Shown here: positions 36,922 through 49,499 of the stretch, piece after piece
Layout of the letters: each line of letters starts with the position of its first letter
Numbering within the stretch: position 1 is the stretch's first letter
Assembly (NCBI GenBank): GCA_021521415.1
Contig: JAIQDT010007657.1
Span: forward strand, 58,818 to 122,817
Length of the DNA stretch: 64,000 bases
Direction of reading: 5' to 3'
DNA from: Bidens hawaiensis
Taxonomy: Eukaryota; Streptophyta; Magnoliopsida; Asterales; Asteraceae
Notes under the pieces: model-generated
Databases searched by the model: none
What the model was told of the DNA's origin: nothing
What the model saw: only the letters and a program-made list of their open reading frames with translations
Made by a program: the position numbers and the translations under genes

Positions 36922-37193
36922 AGGAATTGTAATATTTCATCATCATCGTACTCAGTATATCCCACCAATAGCAATGCTATGGTAAGGTCTGAGGAGGGTA
37001 AGATGTAGACAGCCTTACCTCTATCCCATAGGGATAGAGAGGCTGCTTCCGGTGAGACCCCCGGCTCGATAGTAGTTTTGCATCAAGCCTTGGACATAAG
37101 GCACATAGCACTCAATCATCAGGGACACCGGCTGATTGGTGCATGTGCCCTTGTCTTTCGGCTATCAACGCCACCACAGGAATTGTAATATTT
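36922..37193 (-). mobile_element. SINE (240 bp) with 16-bp target duplication, present only in copy A
   Basis: The element is 36938-37177, flanked by AGGAATTGTAATATTT at 36922-36937 and 37178-37193. Copy B has the single target at 56058-56073 with nothing inserted. The sequence matches the SINE at 9807-10137 without its 5' 90 bp, and has a short (ATG)n tail on the minus strand. Confidence 0.95.
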
Positions 37194-38821
37194 AAATACT
37201 ACAAATATTATAACCAACAGTTCCATTGTTGGAAAAAGTAATAATAAAAATTCATTAACCATCAACTAAAATATAAAGGATGTTCCAATTGATGTTTGAC
37301 ATATGTTAATGGTTAAGGTTTGAGATTTTTATATTTTCAAGTTCAAAACTTAATTCAATAGGGTTTTTCAACAGTGGTTGGTTTTCTCTTGATAGTGTTC
37401 ATGAGTGAATCAGATATAGAGCGACAGCTGTCATCATATCTTAAAAAGACTCACTTAAGTATTGAGGATAGTTTCAAATACTACTAAAAATAGGTTTTAG
37501 AATATAGCATAGTAGACTATAGCTTGTAAGAATTATAGTGAGTAGCCTCCAGATAATGAAATTGATACTGGAGTAGTCAAACGAACCTAATTAGTAAAAA
37601 CATTGACAAAACATAGGATTGGGTAGTTAAAGGTTCCACACTTGTCTAACCTAACCTATAAACAAACTCCCAAATAAAACTTTTAACTATAATAAATGGA
37701 TTGTGTTTTTTTTGTTGGTATGCCAAACATAACACAAATACAAAATTTTACGTGAAAGGAAAAAGGAACACAAATCATGTACACATGAATTAACACAACA
37801 CAAATATTCACGAGTAGACATGAAGTCATGAAGATGGCCTGACTTTTTTTTACTTTGCATATTAATATTTTAAAATTATAAATTTACAACCAAAAATAAA
37901 AATATATATATAAGGATTACATTTAATTAAAAAAAGCACGATACTTACTTTTCATTTTAACTTTTAAACTTTCACATATAATACTAAAGTAGTTTAGAGA
38001 ATGAGATAAAATACATCTTTTCAAATTATAAAAAGTTTCTTTGCACATTCAACAAAAAAAACCTTGCCCAAAATCATTTAGTCTAAAATAAAGCCTATGC
38101 TATACTAGGTTTGTCATTTGTGTCGTGTTAAAAACTAACACATTCGCATATTTCTTCTCAGTTAAGTTTTTCTTAACATAATTTTAACTAATAATAACTT
38201 GTTTTTGTATTTACAGTAGTCACTATCATTAGTAGTAAGATTCGGGAAGATTAGTAAAAGAAGTTAGGCTAAATGAAATAAGTGATAGACAAACCAATTT
38301 ATATAGTATTTTAATTATAAAATCAATTGGCTTTATAAACCAAACAAAATGATTGGATCAATAATTCGACAAAACCCCATATAATATTCAATAACGATAA
38401 CGATTTGTTAAATTAAAACCAAAACAGTGATCGAGTACCAAAGCAATAGCCAATAGGTACATGGAATTATTATTTATTAATCCAAATAATGTTTTAAAAT
38501 ATTGAATTTTATAGTTTTCCATAAGATAATTTGTTTGTAAAACCAAAATACTGTTAAGTTTAAGGACATAACTTAATCTTAATAAAGGATAATTTATATC
38601 AAATATAAATGCAACATATTATGACAATAGGCCAATACTAGGATTTTTCCTCTTGCGTTGTATCAGGAAATATGTATATGTAATTTCTCCATCACGTTGT
38701 AGCCGAAAACTTAATATGAAAATAAGCGTCGCAACTATCGTTTGATCAATCTTGAAAGTTAGTGGGGGTTTCTTTCGTTTTTTTTCTTTTGATTGAGGTA
38801 AGGGTTAATAGGTTTTTTGTT

Positions 38822-39091
38822 TATGTACCTAGAGGTGCACATACCGGTTTAAAACTCAAAATCGATTTGAGCAAGTTAGGATCAGCTTCGGTTCAGGTTT
38901 TGACCAGTTTTTGCTCGGTTATGGCCAGTTTCGGTTCGGTTAACCCGTTTGGAACCAGTTTTGATGAGGAAAATTACAAACCGGTTCTAAACCTACAGTT
39001 TCAATCGATTCCAAACCGATTTCTATATAATCGATTTTAAACCGATTCAATTTCAGTTTAATTGACCAGTTTGTCCACCTCTGTATGTACA
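38822..39091. mobile_element. hAT MITE (254 bp) in copy A
   Basis: 38830-39083, ends TAGAGGTGCAC.. and ..GTCCACCTCTG. Flanks are TATGTACC and TATGTACA, an 8-bp target duplication with one change. The inside repeats ACCGGTT / AACCGATT words. A 92-residue open frame crosses it but is repeat text, not a gene. The same element is at 57705-57958. Confidence 0.85.
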
Positions 39092-40286
39092 AGGTCAATA
39101 AGGGTTGACATTGGCTTGCTATGAAACGTTCTAGCCTATATAAAATTCAATATATAAAATAATAAGCATTCAAGGTTGTCAATAAAATATATAGGTTTAT
39201 TATATCAACATTATGTACTTGTTCAACAAAAATTATTGTACTTAGAATATCAAAATATATTTTCAAATAATCCAATTTTGATAGTAATAAACATGAAAAC
39301 AATTTTGATTATAATTAAAATGAAAGTTATGTGTTAAAAAGATGAGGGGATGAGATTCGAAAACCCCCACCTTTCGGTTACTTATAAGATCGAGACCAGG
39401 GCAGAGGGGAAATACCTTAACTTTCCTTAATTACTTAGTTTGTTACTTTTTTAATTAAAATAAAAGAAAGAGAATGAAAAGAAAACTTAGGCCTTAAAAC
39501 TTTCCTACCAAATATGACATGATTATGAATGAAAGTTTATAGCCCATTACAATATTACTAATTTACATTATCTCAATTCTCTTTTCCATGTTGCTAAGAG
39601 GACATTCTTTCCAATCTAACTCAATAATGTAATTAACACTTTCTTATCTTTTATTTTATTTTAACTCGAGAATTTCTTTTAAGTATATAGTTTATTTTCC
39701 TTTCTTCCCATATTCAATCTTATAATTTCTTTTTCTTGTATTTTAAACCCGAGAATACAATGTTAGTGATAATCTAAGAAACTAGGCCTAAAAAACAAAA
39801 AGAGATTTGTGAGACGAGAATCAAACCCTTTACCTTTTGGCTAGAGGCATGTCTACCCCCATAAAAAAGTGCATGTGTATATCCACGTATATATACGAGT
39901 ATTTGCGACCCATGCTTTAAGCATTCCACGACCTTTCATGACAATGGAGAAATTAAGGGACTAAAATTGTCAAAACTGAAAGACAAAGTCCAAGGGCTAA
40001 TATGCTACTTTTTTAAATTAAATCTAAACGGATCATATGCATTTGGATCTATACGGGTTGTATGATAGTTCTTAACCACTCTTCAAACAATTTAAACAAA
40101 TATGTGGTTTAGCCCCATGATTTATACGATGTGAGCCATATTAGGTTAGACGAGCTGTATGCTCATCTTATCAAATGTGTCATTTTTTGACGACAAACAT
40201 CTCATTTGCTCTGTCACTTTTCGTTTCAAGTAGTATCTAGACACAAGAACTCACATTCATAGACACTTCGTTTTAGCAAAAATTTT

Positions 40287-40800
40287 GTTGGTGCATGTTT
40301 TGTAACAGATGATCTTTTGTGTTTGTTAGAATTGAGAGCAACGGTCAAAGGGGAGTCTGTTGGTGCATTTTGTGACCGTCGCTATGCAATTCTGATCAGC
40401 GGAGACGAAGTGACGAAGTTAGAACAACTTCACCGTAGGCGAAGTTGTAACAACTTCGCCATAGGCGAAGTTGTTACAACTTCGCCTACAGGCCCAAGCC
40501 CAAGCCTGCGAAGTTGTTTTGTCTATATATATGTGTCTTGTTTAGGTTTGAGTATCCAAAAAAGTTAGAGTATTGTGAGTTCAGTTCAGTTGTTTAGAGA
40601 GAAACCGAGAGGGAGTGTCGAGTGGGCAGACCCGAGGTAGAGCTCACCTCGGGTCGGCCGTCATTTGTTTTTGTTCGGTTTGTAACGTGGTTTGATTATT
40701 AAATGAAAGGATCTGCATATTCGGTTATCCCATTCATGTGTTTGTTCATGTGTTGGTTTGTGTGTAATCGTGTTCTTCGTCTTCTACACCAATAAACGAG
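40287..40800 (+). repeat. Degraded LTR-like segment (copia type?) in copy A
   Basis: Begins TGTTGGTGCAT (present twice, 40286 and 40358), has a TATATATA promoter-like word near 40526 and ends near CTACACCAATA, complementary in part to the start. Downstream text is GC-rich (GACGCCCCGGGGGGAC). No internal retroelement genes follow, so a solo or truncated LTR is the likeliest reading. The equivalent in copy B is about 59162-59675. Confidence 0.4.
40438..40486. repeat. Two adjacent 23-bp palindromes
   Basis: 40438-40460 and 40464-40486 are each near-perfect palindromes with arms GGCGAAGTTG and CAACTTCGCC, and each is the reverse complement of the other at the centre. Copy B (about 59313-59363) has changes in the arms. 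Confidence 0.85.
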
Positions 40801-41898
40801 TCTAGGAGGATTCCTCCGCACTCCTAGACCCCGTGCGGATCTCGTATCGATCAGCGACGCCCCGGGGGGACTTACAAATTTTTTAGTGTTAATTACATAG
40901 TTCTTCGACATAGGGCTCTTGTGCAAATTACAATCAGGATATGAAGCTTTGACCAAAAGTATCAAGGCGTTAGAACTGTCCATTTAAGTAAAATATTATC
41001 AATTCAGGTAAGAATTCTTGACCCTAACTTTTTTTCCATTACGTTATATAACACTAAGAAACGATCATTTGCAAATGATTAAGGAAAGTATAAAACCTTA
41101 ACCAAAAGGAGTAGGAAGTAAGTGTTGGTAATAAAACCCCTTTTCGAAACTCAATACCATCCTTTAAACATGATTTTCGATTAAACATCTTGCATATCAA
41201 AGTTTTAAACATACTGATAAACATTGAACTGAAAAGAAACCAACATTTTGGTTTATAATGCCCAAAATGCATATGAACCGTATAGGCGTATACTACATTA
41301 TGAACCATATAACCCTTTTTTCACAAACATATATGATTTGATATGTTAGTTGCCATATCTAACAATACAAACTGTATGACAAGTATGATTACTACAATAT
41401 GATTTTAAAAACAACACGAACTAAAACATAAACCAAATATCATAGTGATGCATGCATTATATCACTGGACTGTACGTGCTTAATACATAAACATGATTTT
41501 TATAAAACTTGATTTAAAAAGTTTAAAACCCGAAATGAGACTGATTTATTAATAAAGGGTTTAAATATAAACCTTGAATCCTATTAAGATCTTGAAACCT
41601 TAAACATACGAAACTTAATTAATAGGTCAATTTGAGAAAAATATGTATGAGCGACCTAATTAGAATGTTTTTAAAATTTGGTTAATATTGTATGAGATAT
41701 TCCCTTTTTAAAATTAAAACATTATACAATCTCAATTTCCAGAAAAGATAATCACATATAACTTAAATAACAAAGTTATCCCTTATCACTAAAAGTTGTT
41801 AATATTTAAAAATCTCGTTAAATTAGATAACAAAACGTCAATTGTTGAAATTGTTTGTTTGCTTCACATGTCACCCATCTAAAATAAAAAAACGTATC

Positions 41899-42784
41899 CA
41901 AGTTGAAGAAACGTGGATCGACTTACTAGTAGACGATCAACTTTCCTCGGGTATGAGTGTGCTATATCACCGATGGTTTTCCGGAGTATGAATTCTTCCA
42001 CCTACAAAACGAGCAGCACCGTGAACTTACCCCTCAGAAAGGGACAGAGGGGTCCTCTTTGGGGTAACCCTCCGGTGTGAGAATAAGATATCGTAGGAGA
42101 AGATAATAATAATCTGAAAGTGAGTAAGGACTTAGAATGTATTTTCTTGCTTACCTCCCCTTGTGGAGGTGGTGTGGTATTCATAGTGTTAGGGTTTCCA
42201 ATGATTGGGCTCAGACCCAATTAGGGCCTTTTTGGCCTCCTCCTATTGCTTCGCGCCACGTGTTCTTAGGACACCTGGTGCTTTTTCATTGATTATTCTC
42301 TGACCAAGGTATTTCACCTGACCCATGTGCAATCACGTGGTAGCACATGGGTTTTGCTGAGTTGTCCACCCTTCATTGGCAGCTGTCAACATCAGCATAT
42401 TCTTTATTCCTTAAAGGATACCTTCTGGAAGGTTGTCTGATGAGCACAATCATGGTTGTCCTTATCCTGATTTGGATAAGGACGTGGTTGATTATGTGCA
42501 TGTGTGATGCGCCTATCCTGGGGATGCGCGAGGTATTCTCTTTATTCTCACGCGCAGATGTTTTATGCGCAGATGTGATATGCGCAAGCATATGTAATAT
42601 GCGTGAGCATATGTGATATGCGCCACGCGCAAATGTGATATGCGTGAGCATATGTGATATGCGCCACGCGCATAGGTTTTGGCTTTGTGTCTTCATGACA
42701 TCCTGATTTCAAGCCTCTTGTCTATATCTTGTGGGTTGACCCGCCCCGCTTGATGTTATGGCGGGTGCATACCTCTTCACAAGT
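41899..42784 (-). mobile_element. Solo LTR (876 bp) of a gypsy element, copy A
   Basis: The LTR is 41904-42779, with TGAAGA..TCTTCA ends and a perfect CAAGT target duplication (41899-41903 and 42780-42784). In copy B the same LTR at the same site leads into internal element sequence, so this one arose by LTR-LTR recombination. It has a short array of GCGTGAGCATATGTGATAT-like units (about 42560-42670), expanded in copy B. Confidence 0.92.
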
Positions 42785-42880
42785 CTTCCTGGGCCTCATT
42801 AGCCATCCATCACCTACTCTCGTTGAAAACGCACTTTCACATTAACAGAAAACACTCCCGAATCAAATCTCAATCTCATC

Positions 42881-42890
42881 TCTATAAATC
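42881..42890 (+). promoter_or_regulatory. TATA box of the translocator gene
   Basis: TCTATAAATC about 100 bp upstream of the ATG at 42987. The solo LTR ends about 100 bp further upstream, so the LTR lies directly next to this promoter. Confidence 0.55.
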
Positions 42891-42986
42891 ACAAAACCCA
42901 CCTCCCATTCCCACCAGATCCCCAATTCCCATCAGGGTTTCGTTCACTTTCTCCTAATTCAATCCACACAGATCAGATCAGATCCA

Positions 42987-44036
42987 ATGGGCAAAGGTGG
43001 AACCCTAAGCGACGGCGTGCTGAAGAAGATCATCCTGTCGTACACCTACGTCGCCATCTGGATCTTCCTCAGCTTCACCGTCATCGTCTACAACAAATAC
43101 ATCCTCGACCAGAAGCTCTACAACTGGCCCTACCCGATCTCACTCACCATGATCCACATGGGCTTCTGCTCTTCACTCGCCTACGTTCTCGTCAGCGTCG
43201 TCAAGATCGTCGAGCCCGTCAACATGACCCGCGACGTCTATTTCAAATCCGTCGTCCCCATCGGTTTGCTCTACGCCCTCAGCCTATGGCTTTCCAATTC
43301 CGCTTACATTTACCTTTCCGTTTCCTTTATTCAAATGCTCAAGGCTTTAATGCCCGTTGCCGTTTATTCCATTGGGGTTTTGCTTAAGAAAGAGGGCTTT
43401 AAAGGGGACACCATGACCAATATGTTATCGATTTCATTCGGTGTCGCCATTGCGGCTTACGGCGAGGCCAAGTTCAATTCCTGGGGGGTTATGTTGCAGC
43501 TGGGCGCGGTTTGTTTCGAGGCGACGAGGCTTGTGTTGATTCAGATCCTGCTGACTTCGAAGGGGATCACGTTTAATCCGATTACCTCGCTTTATTATGT
43601 TGCCCCGTGTTGTTTCGCGTTCCTGTCGGTGCCGTGGCTGATTGTTGAGTACCCGAAGTTGAGAGAGACTTCGAGCTTCCATTTCGATTATTGGATTTTC
43701 GGGACCAACTCCACGTGTGCGTTTTTGTTGAATCTTGCGGTGTTTTTGCTCGTTGGGAAGACGTCGGCTTTGACGATGAATGTGGCGGGGGTGGTTAAGG
43801 ATTGGTTGTTGATTGCGTTTTCGTGGTCGGTGATCAAGGATACTGTGACGCCGATAAATCTGTTTGGGTACGGGATTGCTTTCTTGGGTGTTGCTTATTA
43901 TAATCATGCTAAGTTGCAGGCGCTGAAGGCGAAGGAAGCTGAGAAGAAGGCGGCCCAGGTGGATGATGAGTCGGGTAAGTTGTTAGAGGAGAGGAGTGGG
44001 GAGAAGTCGGTGAAAAAGAGCGAAACCGACGATTGA
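42987..44036 (+). CDS. Sugar-phosphate/nucleotide-sugar translocator (plant TPT/NST family, KT/KD/KV group)
   Basis: A 349-residue intronless membrane protein of the triose-phosphate/nucleotide-sugar translocator family, with about ten hydrophobic segments from residue 15 to 310. Conserved text includes [65 protein letters not shown] and the [20 protein letters not shown] block ending [18 protein letters not shown]. The charged C-terminal tail ([16 protein letters not shown]..) faces the cytosol in relatives and lies outside the membrane part. Close relatives in Arabidopsis are the intronless 'probable sugar phosphate/phosphate translocator' group, located in Golgi or ER; the substrate is not clear. 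Unlike most of its surroundings it is GC-rich in the first half. The frame is intact. It lies inside the 14.4-kb piece that splits the gypsy element. Confidence 0.95.
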   Translation: MGKGGTLSDGVLKKIILSYTYVAIWIFLSFTVIVYNKYILDQKLYNWPYPISLTMIHMGFCSSLAYVLVSVVKIVEPVNMTRDVYFKSVVPIGLLYALSLWLSNSAYIYLSVSFIQMLKALMPVAVYSIGVLLKKEGFKGDTMTNMLSISFGVAIAAYGEAKFNSWGVMLQLGAVCFEATRLVLIQILLTSKGITFNPITSLYYVAPCCFAFLSVPWLIVEYPKLRETSSFHFDYWIFGTNSTCAFLLNLAVFLLVGKTSALTMNVAGVVKDWLLIAFSWSVIKDTVTPINLFGYGIAFLGVAYYNHAKLQALKAKEAEKKAAQVDDESGKLLEERSGEKSVKKSETDD

Positions 44037-44924
44037 TCTATATGCAGTTTCTTGTGATGTGATGTGATGTGATTGAAGAAGAGGATGAAGATCATATGAG
44101 GTTAGGAAGGATGTTTTTAGTTTAGTTATTTATATGTTTTTATGTCTATTTATTTAAAAGGTTGCTTGTGGAGACACTATAAAGTTTACTTCTTTGTGGT
44201 TGAATGATCGTGGATCCGAGTCTTGAATTGTTTTCGGGCATGGATTTTCGGTTATGGGGTTGCAAAGTGAAGGAGCTTTGGTGCACCGGTGACTTGTATT
44301 CTATCTTATTTATTTTACATTTTGGTCGTTTGTTACTTGATTTTATCGCGGTTTTGAGGTTGTTGAACTCTTGGTTCCGATATATGGAGATATATTTATC
44401 TTTTATATGTGATGCATGTTTATAAATCATTCATTTGTGATGGATTTGTGTGTATTTATCTTGGATTGTTTTTCTGTTGAAGAGTATGAATAGATTTAGA
44501 AAATCAACTTTGAAGTAGCCAAATTGCACATCATGGTCAATTTGGTGAATAATAATCTTGTTATGATATTGTGTGATGAGTGTGTTTTATAAGTAACCAA
44601 TTAATAGTGAATGCTGTTGGTGAAGGTTTATTCTATGAAAGAATCTACTGATCATTGTGATCAGTAAGGTCATGATATTATATCGTTCCTTAGGAAAAGG
44701 CGCTCTTGACTGTTAACAAAAGTAACCGTTTTGAGTGACCCTAGGTACCAACTCGTACTAAAGCAAATAATGCTATCGGACAAGTTTATTTAACAAGCTA
44801 GTGGGAATACCCGATGCTAGAGGCCGGATATGAGGCTGGGATTACCGATGCTTGGCCCAACCTCGTCATATTGTCTTCCCATATGAAAAATACATTATAC
44901 ATTATCTAGTTGTTCACATGCATA
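44037..44924. other. 3' flank of the translocator gene
   Basis: A short TGATG run (about 44054-44072) follows the stop. The rest is AT-rich, probably 3'UTR then spacer, with no second gene. Confidence 0.5.
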
Positions 44925-45356
44925 CCTACAAGTGGAGATGTTCAACGAAACTGGTTCCTGGAACCGAACCGGTGGACCCGAACCGGACCCGAACCAGTTC
45001 CTACCCGTTTTTTGTAGGAACCGGACCCTATCTGATTCAACCCGATGATCCGTGACCGGTTCTTGCATTTCTGAGTGGGGGCGGGTAGGAACCGGAACCG
45101 AACCGAACCATCCGGAACCGGTTTTTTTGGCCGTTTTTTGACCGTTGGGGTAAAAAATAGCCGTTTTTTGACCGGTTACGGTACAGGAACCGGGTTAGGA
45201 ACCGGTAAGAACCGGTTAGATAGGTTAGGGGTCCGAGGGTGGGAGAACCGGTTCGAGCCTGGAACCGGTTTAAAAGGGGATTTTGAATATAGGAACCGGT
45301 TAGGAACCGGTTCCGGTTCCTAGTCCCAAACCGTTTTGAACATCTCTACCTACAAG
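44925..45356. mobile_element. hAT MITE (416 bp) with perfect 8-bp target duplication, GAACCGG-rich
   Basis: The element is 44933-45348, ends TGGAGATGTTCAA and TTGAACATCTCTA (13-bp inverted repeats with one change), flanked by CCTACAAG at 44925-44932 and 45349-45356. The whole interior is a run of GAACCGG / CCGGTT words. Noncoding. Confidence 0.93.
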
Positions 45357-47005
45357 AACATTGTGCCAAATAAATTCCTTCATACTTGCACCATCATAAC
45401 AGATAACTATGATTTTAATTCCAATTCCTTTGAATTCCCACGAATTCTGTGAAACGAATACACCGTTAGTGGTCACAAAAGTAATTAACAAAACTATGAT
45501 ATTGAATTGAAACTTTCACATGTATAAAATGATTGGGAGTTGGACCAATCGTCCCTTATCTGGAGTATTAGCACATAACTCTTTTGCCACACTTAAGAAT
45601 AAAAAATATCAAGTTCAAACTCTGTATTGATAATTGTTAATGATTTCTTTCATGGTATTCAAATACTATCTTTAAGCTGATCTACTCAGTATTTCTTTGT
45701 TCGCCTGATGAATTTGGACTTGTTTTCTTTCTTGAATATGTGTTGTATCTTATAAAGTTCTAACTAGATAAACCTCATTAGTTTTTAACCTTGAGGGTGA
45801 ATATGCATCATTTACAAAGTTTAGAAACACAAGAGGTCTCGAACCAGATCTTTGATTATCTATATCCTTCAATTTCAAAACACTCATTGAAGAAGGAAGT
45901 ATGGATACCGAATGATACAATACCAAATCCTTTCAACAATCGGATCTACTTGATGAAAACGTTAGCAAAGACTAACAACTAATCTAGCAAAACATACACC
46001 ATTAGGCTCGTCACAGGAAGGGGGTTCTTCATGTGACCACACTCAGGTGTATAGGAATAAGCACGGTGTGTAACTATTAGTTAGTGTGAGAGCATACATG
46101 AGTTTTCCTCTCATGTGGTATTTAAAGCTGTGGAGAATGGGGCTGATGTCACTGATCACGTCTTTGGTCCCCACTTGGTGGAAATGGCCAAACAGAATGC
46201 GACAGTGACCTTTGTATTCTTATTGGTTGAGATTTCTTTTGTTCCCTTGAGGGGTCACAATGCATCGTGGCAGCCCTTAAACGCTGATGAGTCCGGGTCT
46301 TCTTTCTTGGGCTCGGGTTGACTTATGTGACATGGGTTTTTGGGTAGATTCCGGGTCATCCCTCTTCACCAGTCATCAACCATTTCAAATACTTGCTTTT
46401 CTTATTGCCTGATATTGAACCACCACTTCCATTTCCAATTCTACAACTTGCACATCTTAAACATTAGAACCCAAGAAAATTATAGAGAACCGCAACTAGA
46501 AACACAAAAACATCTATGTAATCACATCTACCAAATGACCTTTTGTAAGTTTTTTTAACATACTAAAAGCTAGACACATGACACATTGACACGTCTTAAT
46601 AACTCCATTAACTTTTATAAGATGGCACGTCTTAAATTAACACTATATTAAAAGGCAAAACACATGACACGTCTAAAACACTTAATATTAGTCTTTTAAG
46701 ATAATGAAAACATATACTCAATAACTCCGTTAAGGCATTAACTTTTATCACGCACCAAACCACATTTGTTTTGTCGTATGTTATTAATTTATCTTTCCTA
46801 AAATCCCTTAAATTTCTTACAAAATATATTGAAATGTAAGTTAATGAGATCCCAAAATTGCAACAATCCAAAAAACCTTCTCAATCAAACAACAAACCAA
46901 CTCGCAGGTTTCAGAACACCGATTATGCAACATCTACACTTTCTACCAAATACCAACCGAAACGATAATGTATATCAAATAACACCAAAACGTTTTACTC
47001 CTTAA
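45357..47005. other. Intergenic with a possible decayed LTR
   Basis: No gene is seen. 46010-46368 reads like LTR DNA and ends CCGGGTCATCCCTCTTCA, similar to the end of the 41904-42779 LTR. No matching target duplication was found, so only a distant relative or remnant can be proposed. Confidence 0.35.
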
Positions 47006-47409
47006 CTACGCATCTGCAAGCTCTCCCTTTTCCTCAGCAGCTGCAGCCATCAGTTCATCAAACTTATCCGTCTTCCCCAACAATATCTCAATCTAACCAA
47101 CAATAACCGTATTTACATCATCACCATAATTTACATTAACGGAAGTTTTGATATACGCTGCGTTTTTAATAATGAATTTACCTTGGCTTTTTGGATGGGT
47201 CGCCCTCTAGATTCATCTTTCATGTCAACAGTGGATGTCATGATCTCTGCAAGGTTTTAACCATAGTTTAATACGAAGAATATGCACATTCACAAATGCA
47301 AACTTGATTATTTAAGAATAGGAGTCCATCAAAGAAAAATACTTACTCTTCTCCACAGCAAAACCGTTATTCTTGAGAATTTCTGCTATTGTGACAACTG
47401 TTGCAATGG
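47006..47409 (-). pseudogene. Alba-domain RNA/DNA-binding protein, last three exons only
   Basis: Three small exons with correct GT..AG borders and matching phases: 47347-47409, 47182-47246 and 47006-47092 (stop at 47006-47008). They encode IATVVTIAEILKNNGFAVEK, KIMTSTVDMKDESRGRPIQ and KAKIEILLGKTDKFDEL.., ending GELADA. This matches the C-terminal half of plant Alba proteins of the At2g34160 type, small nucleic-acid-binding proteins. The acceptor in front of the first seen exon (CTGCAG) is good, but I found no upstream exon with the start and the N-terminal Alba strand up to about 49.4 kb. The copy is probably cut off at its 5' side; alternatively a long first intron hides the exon. Not supported as a working gene here. 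Confidence 0.75.
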
Positions 47410-49480
47410 CTGCAGAAACGATCAAAGTGACTTGTTAATAAAACTCATGTACCCTGTGAGCCGTTTAATTGTAGTGTCAATGTATGTCCAAACTATTTTA
47501 TCACAGTGGTTAATCAGATATTTGCACAAGTAAGCCAACTCAAATGTTCTAATATTTGGAAAGTAGCCAACTGGTAATCTAAAGAGTCTTTCATCTCAGA
47601 CAAGTTGATTATACTACATGTAACAGCCACCAGAGCTTTAACTTGAAAAACTCAAGGTTCTATAACATACATGATACTAGTAATCTACTATATCATATAG
47701 TGACTTTATTGGCTAATTAATAGATGGACTTGTAGTCGAAAGAAAGTGGCAATGGATATTCATACTTTTTGCTGTTGTTTCTATTGCATCTTGTTAAACA
47801 ATAAACATATGATAGTAGCATGCATCAAAATTCTATAACAGACATGTGTGGGTACATCTCAAGCACCAACAAACGGAATGGAAAACTGAATTTATATTCT
47901 AAACTCACAAGCACCAGCTATCATTAAAAATATCTTTGCATAATCATATTTTCTCACCGTTAAAGTCTTAACAGTGCATCCAAGAAGAAGAATTTGTGTT
48001 AAGATGAACACAAAAGAAGCTAAATTATGGATTGAGTGGAGTGCAAATGATTAGATTTTGCAGGGTTGTTTTGTTTAGTGTTTAGCTTAAATAAATAAAG
48101 AGGATTTGTTGTTTGGAGAGGGAGACACCATCTAATAATCTGAACAGTAGAAGTTCATCACCAACTTCTTTCTTATTAACAAATTTGCATTTCTTTTATT
48201 CATTTCAAATTTGAACACACACTCTTTAGACCACCTCTCCAGTGGGAGGGTTGTGGAGGAAAGTCCGGATGATGTGTACAAGCCAAACAAACTTTAATCC
48301 AACCTTTATTGCTATGGAGTAATAAACTATAATCCAAACTTTAATCCAAGTTTAGTCCATACAAACTTTAATCCAAGCTTTATTGCTATGGAGTAATATA
48401 AACTACAAGCCATACAAACTTTAATCCAAGTTTGTATTTAGGATGTCTTATTTAGGTTGAAAAGTGTCTTTCTTTTTTTTTTTTTTTTTTTTTATAAGTT
48501 GAAAACACTTATGATTTTTTAAAGAGTTTTTAAAAAAGTGTTTGGATTAATTTATAAGGCAATAAGTCAATAGTTGTTTTTTAAAAAGTGTTTGGTTTAG
48601 CTTATTAATGTAAGTGTGTAATGGTTAAAGAAAGCTGGGTGAAATGAAATGGTGTAATGGGTATTCCAAGCCTAGAAGTTGATAACTTATTGAAAACCCC
48701 ATTTTTAGCCTTATTGATAAGGAGAAATGTAAAAGTGCTTATGTGTTCCCAAACAACATAAAAAAGACTTATTAAACCTTCATAAGTCATAAGGAGTGGA
48801 AAATAGGAATCTCAAACACCCCCTAAGTTTGTGAGTCTGGCTTTTTGATCGATGTCGAAAGGTCAATCAAAAACACTTATAAAATACCTTTACTAGCTAG
48901 GGCAAGTAAAATGTCGAATCCACATGGAATCAGTGGAAAGTGCAAGTGGAACTCAAATTTTATAATAAAAATAATTAAAGTGGACAGACGATGTCAAGCG
49001 GTTTAGTTGATTAGTTTGTAAACAATAATATAAAAATAACCAAACTCCGGGGTTCGGGTTTTGCAACAAGTTAAGGAATTGATAAACTTCTTTGGACGGT
49101 TTCTTATAAAATATGTAAATCAAAAGACTTAACGATTGACCGTGTTGTTCGTCAGAACTGAATCCGAACAATTGACATGGCTTAATGAAAATCTAATTGA
49201 TTATCGGTTTTACTTGTTGAAACACAAAATCAATAATATGGTTAACGATAAACGAGTCAATGACGAAAGAACTTAATCTTAATTGCTGATGACCACAAAT
49301 CAATTAACTGACAAAAGATTAAGCAATCAATTAAGAAAAACCGTTTAAGCACAAAAGCAAACACAAATAATTGATCAACCGAATGATTAACCAAATCCAA
49401 ATCCAAAGTTAAAGTTTAGAATATCAAAACCTAATCATGCAACTCAACCCTACACCCGGAGATGGTTATGAAGTCTTTAG
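47410..49480. other. Alba upstream DNA, tandem repeats and unassigned repeat DNA
   Basis: 48280-48430 holds two units of about 74 bp sharing CAAACTTTAATCCAA and TTTATTGCTATGGAGTAAT. A T-run lies at 48475-48493. A MITE-like right end CAAACACCCCC sits near 48816-48826. 48836-49440 looks like repeat DNA of unknown class. The right border with the gypsy leader is somewhere in 49440-49570. Confidence 0.45.
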
Positions 49481-49499
49481 CCTTGCATCTTGATATTCA

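Larger units (their letters stand above)
35088..42784. repeat. Duplicated block, copy A
   Basis: Homologous to 54229 onward with an offset of 19141 at the left end. About 1% substitutions in stretches compared (for example 3 small changes over about 1.2 kb, 8-10 over another 0.8 kb). It begins inside a nested MITE that is complete only in copy B. It contains a SINE absent from copy B, a hAT MITE, a solo-LTR-like segment and a solo gypsy LTR at its right edge. No host gene lies in the shared part. Left edge joins the gypsy leader at GTGTAAATTTACCC. Confidence 0.92.

Noticed and set aside
38762..39040. A 92-residue frame conserved at 38762 and 57637
   Set aside because: It crosses a hAT MITE in the duplicated block; the match only reflects the duplication.
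48240..48280. GGAGGAAAGTCCGGA, recalling a conserved structured-RNA motif
   Set aside because: Only one short motif, no further conserved elements or pairing seen around it.
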